Origin: Bacteroidaceae bacterium
GTDB taxonomy: Bacteria > Bacteroidota > Bacteroidia > Bacteroidales > Bacteroidaceae
Assembly (NCBI GenBank): GCA_900772575.1
Contig: CAAHEN010000210.1
Span: 1 to 39,988 of the forward strand
Length of the DNA stretch: 39,988 nt
Direction of reading: 5' to 3'
Part shown: one piece after another, positions 24,125-31,770 of the stretch
Layout of the letters: every line of letters starts with the position of its first letter
How positions within the stretch are numbered: the stretch's first letter is position 1
Program-made: the position numbers and the translations under genes
The notes under the pieces: model-generated
What the model was told of the DNA's origin: nothing
Database searches by the model: none
What the model saw: the letters and a program-made list of their open reading frames with translations, nothing else

Positions 24125-26482
24125 ATGAGAAAAATATTCGTCATAATCATGTGGGGAGCACTGGCCCTCTTCACAATTATCGCCTCTCTGGGCTTTCTCT
24201 TCATCCGCGAAGGGTGGATTGGATACATGCCCCCTCTTGATGAGCTCCAAAGCCCCATCAGCAAATACGCCACACAAATCATCACAGCCGACAGCAAGGT
24301 CATTGGCACATGGTCGCGCAACGAGAACCGGGTCTTTGTCGATTATGACAGCATCTCACCATATGTTTTCAAAGCTTTGATTGCCACAGAAGACGTCAGG
24401 TTCTACGATCACAGCGGCATTGACATCAGGGCCTTGGGCCGTGCAGTCATCAAGCGCGGCCTCTTACGTCACCAAGAGGCCGGCGGTGGCAGTACCATCA
24501 CGCAGCAGCTGGCCAAACAACTCTACTCCTCTACAGCTGAGAGCACGACAAAACGCCTCATGCAGAAACCCATCGAATGGGTCATAGCGACAGAGCTGGA
24601 GCGCCATTACACCAAGGAAGAGATACTCACACTTTATCTCAACTATTTTGACTTCCTGCACAATGCGGTCGGTATCAAGACAGCGGCACAAGTCTATTTC
24701 GGAAAGCACCCGAGCAAGCTCAACCTCTGTGAAGCCGCCACACTGATAGGCATGTGCAAGAATCCCTCTTATTACAATCCAGTGCGTGAACCAGAGCGTT
24801 GCCGAGAGCGTCGCAATGTAGTGCTGAGGCAAATGGTCAAGGCAGGCTACTTGAGCGAGGCTGAATATTCAGATATGAGTCTGCGAGAGCTTGGTCTTCA
24901 CTTTAATCGCATTGACCATAAAGACGGACTTGCCGCATATATGCGAGAGTACCTGCGCCGCATCATGATGGCCCATAAACCTGACAAGGCAGAATACCGC
25001 TCTTGGCAGTCACAGCAATATTATGCGGACTCCCTCGCATGGGAAAGCGATCCCCTCTATGGCTGGTGCAACAAGAACTTCAAGAAGGATGGCAGCCCCT
25101 ATGACATCTATGTCGACGGGCTGAAAGTCTATACGACCATTGACTCGCGCATACAGCGGTATGCAGAAGAGTCAGTCAGAGGACATGTCGGCCTATACCT
25201 TCAGAAGCAATTTGAGAAGGAACGCGCTGGATCGCGTAATTTCCCCTATTCAGCGTCACTCTCCCCTACAGACATCAAGCGCTCACTTAATCGTGCGATG
25301 CGACAGAGCGACCGTTACCGCAGCATGAAGCAAGCCGGCTATAGCGAAGAAGAAATCGCCAAGACTTTCAATACCCCTACCCCCATGACCATTTTTACCT
25401 ACCAAGGGGAGAAGGATACGCAGATGACCCCAATGGACTCCATATTATACTATAAGGCCTTTCTCCGCTCTGGACTAGTGGCGATGGATCCGTCCAACGG
25501 CTATGTCAAAGCCTATGTCGGTGGACTTGACTACACACATTTCCAGTACGACATGGCCATGGTCGGGCGTCGCCAAGTAGGTTCTACCATGAAACCGTTT
25601 GTCTATACCATGGCCATGGAAGATGGCTATGCGCCGACATCAACCATACTGAATGTCCAACGCTCATATGGCGGTTGGACACCCAGAAACAGCAGCAGGG
25701 CACGTTACGGACAACAAGTCACGCTGAAATGGGGACTGAGCCAGTCCAACAATTGGGTTACCGCACAACTGATGTATCAAATTGACCCTTATGGCACACG
25801 CTTGGTCGATTACCTCCATGCCTTTGGCGTTGCCAACAATCAAATATACCCCTCATTGCCGCTCTGTCTTGGCGCGTGCGAAATAACAGTCGGTGAGATG
25901 GCAAGTGCCTATACCGCTTTCGTAGACAAAGGTATCCGTTGCGCCCCGATTCTTGTCACGAAGATAGAGGACAGCCAAGGCAACATCGTCGCAGAGTTTT
26001 CACCACGCATGAGTGAGGTCATCAGTGAGGAGACTTCCTACAAAATGCTGGACATGATGCAGGCTGTCATCGACCAAGGTACGGGACGCCGCCTACGCTA
26101 CAAGTTCAATTTTAAGGCCCAGATAGCGGGCAAGACCGGAACGACCAATGAAAATTCAGATGGTTGGTTTGTCGGGTGCGTTCCCCGCCTCGTCACGGCA
26201 TGTTGGGTTGGTGGTGACGAGCGAACGATCCACTTCAATTCCATGGCAATGGGACAAGGTGCATCTTCCGCTCTCCCCATATGGGCTTATTTTATGAAGA
26301 AAATCTACCGGAATCAGTCCTTAGGCTACTCGGAAGAAGAAACGTTCAACATCCCTAAAGCGCAGCCTCGCCAACATACCGCAGGGCATGGCCAAGAAGA
26401 GGGTGAAGGCGATGCTGCCAGCGACAACGCCGATGCTGGCGACAAGAAGAAGCAACGCAGCGCCGACAGTTTCTTTGAATGA
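24125..26482 (+). CDS. Bifunctional class A penicillin-binding protein (PBP1A type)
   Basis: Inner-membrane peptidoglycan synthase that polymerises lipid II and cross-links peptides. Of 785 aa, a single N-terminal membrane anchor spans about 3-27. The GT51 glycosyltransferase domain has catalytic E89 in ATEDVRFYDH, GGSTITQQLAKQ (121-132) and a typical LYLNYFDFLHNAVGIKTAAQVYF. The transpeptidase domain has S487-x-x-K490 (GSTMKPF), S541-N-N (SxN) and K670-T-G-T. After the enzyme domain comes a polar tail rich in Asp, Glu, Ala and Lys (about 740-785). It is the first gene after a consensus promoter; kdsB starts 54 bp downstream, so the start of this run is envelope synthesis. Confidence 0.95.
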   Translation: MRKIFVIIMWGALALFTIIASLGFLFIREGWIGYMPPLDELQSPISKYATQIITADSKVIGTWSRNENRVFVDYDSISPYVFKALIATEDVRFYDHSGIDIRALGRAVIKRGLLRHQEAGGGSTITQQLAKQLYSSTAESTTKRLMQKPIEWVIATELERHYTKEEILTLYLNYFDFLHNAVGIKTAAQVYFGKHPSKLNLCEAATLIGMCKNPSYYNPVREPERCRERRNVVLRQMVKAGYLSEAEYSDMSLRELGLHFNRIDHKDGLAAYMREYLRRIMMAHKPDKAEYRSWQSQQYYADSLAWESDPLYGWCNKNFKKDGSPYDIYVDGLKVYTTIDSRIQRYAEESVRGHVGLYLQKQFEKERAGSRNFPYSASLSPTDIKRSLNRAMRQSDRYRSMKQAGYSEEEIAKTFNTPTPMTIFTYQGEKDTQMTPMDSILYYKAFLRSGLVAMDPSNGYVKAYVGGLDYTHFQYDMAMVGRRQVGSTMKPFVYTMAMEDGYAPTSTILNVQRSYGGWTPRNSSRARYGQQVTLKWGLSQSNNWVTAQLMYQIDPYGTRLVDYLHAFGVANNQIYPSLPLCLGACEITVGEMASAYTAFVDKGIRCAPILVTKIEDSQGNIVAEFSPRMSEVISEETSYKMLDMMQAVIDQGTGRRLRYKFNFKAQIAGKTGTTNENSDGWFVGCVPRLVTACWVGGDERTIHFNSMAMGQGASSALPIWAYFMKKIYRNQSLGYSEEETFNIPKAQPRQHTAGHGQEEGEGDAASDNADAGDKKKQRSADSFFE

Positions 26483-26536
26483 ACAGATGGCACAAGAACA
26501 GCGCCAATCAGGACAACATATAACACGATATCAACC

Positions 26537-27289
26537 ATGACAAAATTTATAGCCATAATACCGGCACGATATGCGTCAACGCGCTTTCCGGGCAAGCCAT
26601 TGGCCTACCTGGCCGACCGCCCAATCATACAGCATGTCTACGAGCGCGTCAAGACCGTTTTTGCCGACACGTACGTGGCCACAGACGATGAGCGGATATA
26701 CTCGGCCGTGGAAGCTTTCGGCGGAAAGGCCATCATGACCAGCGGCAGTCACCGCAGTGGGACAGATCGCTGTCGAGAGGCTTACGAGAAAAGCGGGATA
26801 TTGGCAGACGTCATCGTCAATGTGCAAGGTGACGAGCCGTTTATCTCACAAAGACAGCTGAATACTATCCAACGATGCTTCGACGATGGGCTGGCCCAGA
26901 TAGCTACGCTGGTCCAGCCGTTCAGTACAGCCGACGGTTGGTCTGCCCTAGAGAATCCCAACAGCCCTAAGGTCGTAGTGGATCAGAATGACTATGCACT
27001 CTATTTCAGCCGTTCCGTCATACCCTATCTGCGTGGAGTGGACAAACATGACTGGCTCAAAGCCCATACCTTTTACAAGCACATAGGGCTCTATGCCTAC
27101 AAAGCAGATGTTCTGCGTCACATAACCGACATGCCCCAAAGCCATCTGGAAATAGCGGAGTCTCTCGAACAGCTCAGATGGCTGGAGGCCGGACTGCGCA
27201 TCAAGGTCGGATATACGGAGGACAGAACCATCGGCATAGACACTCCTGACGATTTGCAGCGAGCAAAGGACTTCCTGCAGAAACAATAA
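26537..27289 (+). CDS. kdsB: 3-deoxy-manno-octulosonate (KDO) cytidylyltransferase
   Basis: KdsB activates KDO with CTP to CMP-KDO for lipopolysaccharide inner-core synthesis in the cytoplasm. The 250-aa protein has IPARYASTRFPGKPL at the N-terminus, the DNA-encoded motifs YVATDDERI, TSGSHRSGTDRC, VNVQGDEPFI, YFSRSVIPYLR and a C-terminal IGIDTPDDLQRAK. Length and motifs are standard. It sits between the PBP1A gene (54 bp upstream) and the MORN protein (27 bp downstream), so it is probably transcribed with them. Confidence 0.96.
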   Translation: MTKFIAIIPARYASTRFPGKPLAYLADRPIIQHVYERVKTVFADTYVATDDERIYSAVEAFGGKAIMTSGSHRSGTDRCREAYEKSGILADVIVNVQGDEPFISQRQLNTIQRCFDDGLAQIATLVQPFSTADGWSALENPNSPKVVVDQNDYALYFSRSVIPYLRGVDKHDWLKAHTFYKHIGLYAYKADVLRHITDMPQSHLEIAESLEQLRWLEAGLRIKVGYTEDRTIGIDTPDDLQRAKDFLQKQ

Positions 27290-27316
27290 GCTTACATCTT
27301 ACTTGAAACCATAGAT

Positions 27317-28423
27317 ATGAGAGAAATAATTGCAGTCTGCCTTGGTGTCGCTGCCATGACATTACAAGCCCAAAAGATAGAAGTCGGTTCGTACACGTTC
27401 AAGGACGGTTCCGTCTACACTGGCGACCTCTATAATGGGAAACCAAACGGTTCCGGACGAACGGTATTCAAAAATGGAGACATTTATGAAGGCGATTATG
27501 TCAAGGGACATCGTGACGGCACCGGTATACTCACTTACGCCAGCGGCGAGCGCTACGACGGCCAGTGGTTCCAGGACCAGCAGCATGGAAGAGGCACATT
27601 CTATGCCCTGAACAACAACCGCTATGAAGGACTGTGGTACCGCAACAGCAAGGAAGGTGAAGGCATCATGTACTACTACAATGGTGACGTCTACAGCGGT
27701 GGCTGGAAGCAAAACCAGCGAAACGGACAAGGCACATATACCTACAAGAACGGCGCTTACTACAAGGGCGACTGGCAAGACGACAAAAAGAACGGCCAGG
27801 GTATCTTTGACTGGCATGACGGCTCACGGTACGAAGGTTCTTGGGTAAGCAACAAGCGCAACGGGAGAGGAAGTTATTTCTATCCGGATGGTGACTATTA
27901 CCAAGGTAACTGGAAAAACGATGTCCAAGATGGACGGGGCATCTATAAGTTCCGTAACGGAGATATCTATGAGGGCGACTACCAGAATGGAGAGCGCACT
28001 GGTGAGGGTGTCTTCACTTTTGCGAATGGCGATATCTATAAGGGCCAGTTTCTGAACGGTGAGCAAAGCGGCCAAGGCACATTCATCTGGAAGGGTACCG
28101 CGACCTACACCGGTTCATGGAAGAACAACAAGCGCAATGGCTTCGGCCGTTATAAATGGAAGAACGGCGATGAGTATGAAGGTAATTGGCGCGATAACCA
28201 GATGGACGGCGAAGGCGTCTGGCGCCGAGCCAATGGTGAAAAATACAAGGGCTCGTTCAAAATGGGAAAGAAAGACGGACGGGCTATCGAGATCGCGGCA
28301 GACGGCACACGCTTCGACGGCTATTACAAGAACGGCGAACGCGATGGCGCATTTACCGAATACGACAACAATGGCAATGTGCTGCGCAAGGGCACATACA
28401 AGAACGGCCGGATAGACAAGTAG
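27317..28423 (+). CDS. Secreted MORN-repeat protein
   Basis: Protein of 368 aa with a signal peptide (about 1-19, ending TLQAQ) and then 14 contiguous MORN repeats of exactly 23 residues each (residues 32-353). Each follows the pattern YxGxWxxxxxxGxGxxxxxxG; for example DIYEGDYVKGHRDGTGILTY. A short tail KGTYKNGRIDK ends it. MORN repeats form elongated beta-hairpin rods that bind lipids or proteins in other systems; no catalytic domain is present. It is likely periplasmic or outer-surface. It lies between kdsB (27 bp) and glgB (37 bp), in the same unit. Function unknown; a scaffold role near envelope synthesis is inference. Confidence 0.88.
   Translation: MREIIAVCLGVAAMTLQAQKIEVGSYTFKDGSVYTGDLYNGKPNGSGRTVFKNGDIYEGDYVKGHRDGTGILTYASGERYDGQWFQDQQHGRGTFYALNNNRYEGLWYRNSKEGEGIMYYYNGDVYSGGWKQNQRNGQGTYTYKNGAYYKGDWQDDKKNGQGIFDWHDGSRYEGSWVSNKRNGRGSYFYPDGDYYQGNWKNDVQDGRGIYKFRNGDIYEGDYQNGERTGEGVFTFANGDIYKGQFLNGEQSGQGTFIWKGTATYTGSWKNNKRNGFGRYKWKNGDEYEGNWRDNQMDGEGVWRRANGEKYKGSFKMGKKDGRAIEIAADGTRFDGYYKNGERDGAFTEYDNNGNVLRKGTYKNGRIDK
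27410..28375 (+). repeat. Fourteen in-frame 69-bp MORN-coding repeats
   Basis: The MORN gene contains 14 head-to-tail units of 69 bp (23 codons) without insertions or deletions between units. They are degenerate at DNA level but uniform in protein pattern. The strict length suggests selection on the rod's register. Confidence 0.85.
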
Positions 28424-28460
28424 AAAAGGCTGACTCAAGAAGAAACAAAATATCAAAGCT

Positions 28461-30509
28461 ATGAACAAGACTAAGTCTACAACAAGAGCTAAGGATACAC
28501 GGCTCAAAATGGTCAAGGATGATGCATGGCTTGCACCATACAACGATGCTATCCAAGGTCGCCATGACCAAGTCACCAACAAGCTTAACGAGCTGATCGG
28601 ATCTTCAACGACGCTCAGTGACTTCGCAGACGGTCACCTATACTTCGGGCTGCATAAAGATGGGCGTCATTGGGTCTTCAGAGAATGGGCCCCCAACGCT
28701 ACTAAGATATATCTTGTCGGAGATTTCAACAAATGGAAAGAAAGTGAGAAATACAGGCTCTACCCCATCGGTGAAAATGGGAATTGGGAGATAAAGCTTC
28801 CCTTGAAGGCCTTGAAACATCTCGATCTCTACAAAATGCGTGTCTATTGGAACGGCGGTTGCGGTGAACGGATTCCGGCATGGTGCCAGCGGGTGGTACA
28901 GGATGAGGAAACTAAAATCTTTAGCGCCCAGGTTTGGGATCCGGAGAAACCCTATACATTCTCCAAACGCAGTTTCAAGCCCAACCGTGATCCGCTGCTT
29001 ATCTACGAATGCCATATCGGCATGGCACAAGATGCAGAGAAGGTCGGCACTTACGACGAGTTCCGTGAGAATGTATTGCCTCGCATTGCCAAGGAGGGCT
29101 ACAATTGTATCCAAGTTATGGCGTTGCAGGAGCATCCCTACTATGGTAGCTTCGGTTATCATGTCAGCAGTTTCTTCGCCGCTTCAAGCCGTTTCGGCAC
29201 TCCCGACGACCTAAAACGTCTAGTCGATGCCGCACATAAGTTGGGCATTGCAGTCATCATGGATATGGTACAGAGCCATGCGGTCAAGAACGAAGTGGAG
29301 GGACTTGGCAATCTTGCTGGAGATCCCAACCAATATTTCTATCCCGGTGGACGCCATGAGCACCCGGCATGGGACAGTCTATGCTTCGATTACGGAAAGA
29401 ATGAGGTAATACATTTCCTACTCTCAAACTGCAAATATTGGTTGACAGAGTATCACCTCGATGGATTCCGCTTCGACGGTGTCACATCCATGCTCTATTA
29501 TAGTCACGGCTTGGGCGAAGCTTTTGGCAGCTACGCCGATTACTACAATGGTCACCAAGATGACAATGCCATCTGCTATCTGACATTGGCCAACCTGCTA
29601 ATCCATGAAATCAATCCCAAGGCCATCACCATCGCGGAAGAGGTCAGCGGAATGCCTGGACTGGCAGCTCCCTTCAAAGATGGCGGTTACGGTTTCGACT
29701 ACAGAATGGCGATGAACATTCCTGACTTTTGGATCAAGACCATCAAGGAGCTTCGCGATGAGGACTGGAAGCCCAGCAGCATCTTTTGGGAACTGACCAA
29801 TAGGCGTAAGGATGAGCATAACATCTCTTATTGTGAAAGCCACGACCAAGCGCTTGTCGGCGACAAGACCATCATCTTCAGGCTCATCGATGCCGATATG
29901 TATTGGCACTTTAAGATTGGCGATGAGAATGAGACTGCACGTCGCGGCATCGCACTTCATAAGATGATTCGTCTCGTCACGGCGTCGACCATCAATGGAG
30001 GATACCTCAACTTCATGGGGAATGAGTTCGGCCATCCCGAGTGGATTGATTTTCCCCGTGAAGGCAATGGCTGGAGCTATAAATATGCACGGCGCCAATG
30101 GCATCTTGTCGACAATCCGGAGCTGTGCTATCACTATCTTGGAGATTTTGACCACGAGATGATTGATATCATCCGGAATGTAAAGGGCTTCCAGAAACTC
30201 CCGGTACAAGAGATTTGGCACAACGATGGCGATCAGATTCTGGCCTATATGCGTGGCGACTTGATCTTTGTCTTCAATTTCAGTCCTACACGCAGTTTCA
30301 CTGACTATGGCTTCATGGTTCCCGAGGGGAAATGGGACGTGGTGCTCAACACTGACAGCACCGCATTCGGCGGCAACGGTCTGGCTGACGACAGCGTCTC
30401 TCACTTTACGAACTTTGATCAATTGCTTCACGAGGACGGAAAAGGCTGGCTGAAACTATACATTCCTGCACGGTCCGCCGTTGTACTCCGCAAGGTGAAG
30501 GAGGAATGA
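28461..30509 (+). CDS. glgB: 1,4-alpha-glucan branching enzyme (GH13, eukaryotic-like)
   Basis: Forms alpha-1,6 branches in glycogen in the cytoplasm. Of 682 aa, an N-terminal CBM48 spans about 55-165 (FREWAPNATKIYLVGDFNKW). The GH13 barrel has VIMDMVQSH, the nucleophile D339 in GFRFDGVTSM, the acid/base E393 in IAEEVSGMP and H461-D462 in CESHDQ. A C-terminal all-beta domain follows. The length and these motifs (including the YYGSFGYHVSSFFA stretch) resemble GBE1/GH13_8 enzymes of eukaryotes rather than E. coli GlgB. No glgA, glgC or glgP is in the window. A polytopic membrane protein gene starts only 4 bp downstream. Confidence 0.92.
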   Translation: MNKTKSTTRAKDTRLKMVKDDAWLAPYNDAIQGRHDQVTNKLNELIGSSTTLSDFADGHLYFGLHKDGRHWVFREWAPNATKIYLVGDFNKWKESEKYRLYPIGENGNWEIKLPLKALKHLDLYKMRVYWNGGCGERIPAWCQRVVQDEETKIFSAQVWDPEKPYTFSKRSFKPNRDPLLIYECHIGMAQDAEKVGTYDEFRENVLPRIAKEGYNCIQVMALQEHPYYGSFGYHVSSFFAASSRFGTPDDLKRLVDAAHKLGIAVIMDMVQSHAVKNEVEGLGNLAGDPNQYFYPGGRHEHPAWDSLCFDYGKNEVIHFLLSNCKYWLTEYHLDGFRFDGVTSMLYYSHGLGEAFGSYADYYNGHQDDNAICYLTLANLLIHEINPKAITIAEEVSGMPGLAAPFKDGGYGFDYRMAMNIPDFWIKTIKELRDEDWKPSSIFWELTNRRKDEHNISYCESHDQALVGDKTIIFRLIDADMYWHFKIGDENETARRGIALHKMIRLVTASTINGGYLNFMGNEFGHPEWIDFPREGNGWSYKYARRQWHLVDNPELCYHYLGDFDHEMIDIIRNVKGFQKLPVQEIWHNDGDQILAYMRGDLIFVFNFSPTRSFTDYGFMVPEGKWDVVLNTDSTAFGGNGLADDSVSHFTNFDQLLHEDGKGWLKLYIPARSAVVLRKVKEE

Positions 30510-30513
30510 CTCC

Positions 30514-31689
30514 ATGAGAAAATTCAGCAACAACACGTCGAAACGTGTTGACTCTTCACAGCAAAGGGCACGCGCAGCCATGCGGGTGGCCTTTGCCGCG
30601 TTTTTCTTCTTCTACTTTTACAAGATACAAGGCGCAGCCCTTTCCATTGAACAGCACCAACTGTCGAAGGGGGTCACAAGCTACGCTCCTTTCGCCGGGG
30701 CGCTCATCTTGACAGCGCTGATGATGGGAATTCAGCAATTGATTGCGCGTATCGTGCTTTGCAGGGAAAGGGCTTACTTGCTGACATTTCTGCCTTCAGC
30801 GGTATGCAGCATACTGCTGACAGCCTTCCTGCCGGAATTACGGATCATGAGCGCTGTGTCGGCCATCTGCCTGTTGGTTCTGTGGGTCATATGGGCTGTG
30901 GCCAGCACGATAAACTGCAAGGCCAAACCACCTTACACCCGCAACCGAACGCCGTGGATTAGCCACTTGCTACTTTTTTTCTTGCTGACATTCTACATGG
31001 GTATCTGTGCCAGCAGTGACGACACCCAAACATTTGAGGTACGTGCGGCCAGAGCTATCAACGAGGGGCAATATGCACAGGCGCTCGAGCTGGGAAAACG
31101 CTCGCTAGCTACCTCACGGCTATTGACTGCTCTGCGCGCTTACGCCCTGGCCCATGAAAATGGTGCGCTTGCCGACAGGCTGTTCAGTCTGCCTCTCACA
31201 GAAGCCGGCAGTTCGGCACTGCTCTTACTGCCTGCCGATTCTTCACTGACACTGTTTGTTCCAGACAGCCTATACAGTTTCTTGCTCATGCCTCCGCCTA
31301 CAACGAAGCAGAGTACCATAGACTATTTCAGGAATGCGGCACGGCACAGCCCGACATCTGTGGCAAAGGACTATCTGCTCTGTGCATTGTTGCTCGATAA
31401 GCACTTGGCTGAATTTGCCGACGAACTGCCGCACTATTACCAAATCTCAGACAGCGTGCAGCTGCCCCGCTATTATGCCGAAGCCCTCGTACTCTATCAA
31501 CGGTTGGAACAGAAGACTGCATTCCACTATGCAAACCCTAACATCGTCGCCAACTACATTGATTTCAAGGAGAAAGGCGACAGCTACCCTGACATCAAAG
31601 CACGCCGGAACATGCTTTGGCGAGAATATGGCGACACCTATTGGTGGTACTATTACTATCAGCCCCTGCGTCATGACAAGGTACAATGA
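30514..31689 (+). CDS. Polytopic membrane protein with TPR-like C-terminal half (DUF6057-like)
   Basis: Unknown function, 391 aa. The N-terminal half has about five hydrophobic helices: AFAAFFFFYFYKIQGAA, FAGALILTALMMGIQQLIA, YLLTFLPSAVCSILLTAFL, AVSAICLLVLWVIWAVAS and HLLLFFLLTFYMGICA. The C-terminal half (about 175-391) is soluble and helical, with TPR-like pairs (AARAINEGQYAQALELGKRSL, then ALRAYALAHENGALADRLF) and ends in the aromatic segment YGDTYWWYYYY. It resembles a Bacteroidetes family I remember as DUF6057; this is not certain. Its ATG lies 4 bp after the glgB stop, which implies translational coupling. A 16-bp hairpin begins at its stop codon. Confidence 0.7.
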   Translation: MRKFSNNTSKRVDSSQQRARAAMRVAFAAFFFFYFYKIQGAALSIEQHQLSKGVTSYAPFAGALILTALMMGIQQLIARIVLCRERAYLLTFLPSAVCSILLTAFLPELRIMSAVSAICLLVLWVIWAVASTINCKAKPPYTRNRTPWISHLLLFFLLTFYMGICASSDDTQTFEVRAARAINEGQYAQALELGKRSLATSRLLTALRAYALAHENGALADRLFSLPLTEAGSSALLLLPADSSLTLFVPDSLYSFLLMPPPTTKQSTIDYFRNAARHSPTSVAKDYLLCALLLDKHLAEFADELPHYYQISDSVQLPRYYAEALVLYQRLEQKTAFHYANPNIVANYIDFKEKGDSYPDIKARRNMLWREYGDTYWWYYYYQPLRHDKVQ

Positions 31690-31730
31690 CAATGACAGCA
31701 CTTTTCTGCGTGGGAAAGTGCTGTCATTGT
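31689..31730. terminator. Long hairpin closing the PBP1A-glgB unit
   Basis: A 16-bp perfect stem, acaatgacagcacttt (31689-31704) with aaagtgctgtcattgt (31715-31730), around a 10-nt loop. It starts at the last base of the preceding gene's stop codon. Flanking T-tracts are weak. It lies between convergent genes and probably ends transcription from both sides. Confidence 0.65.
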
Positions 31731-31770
31731 TCAGTTCTGATACGATACCAATGGATCGATTGGCATGTTG

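Noticed and set aside
27410..28375. Regular repeats that could be taken for a CRISPR or satellite
   Set aside because: They are in-frame 69-bp MORN-coding units with varied DNA, not identical repeats with unique spacers.
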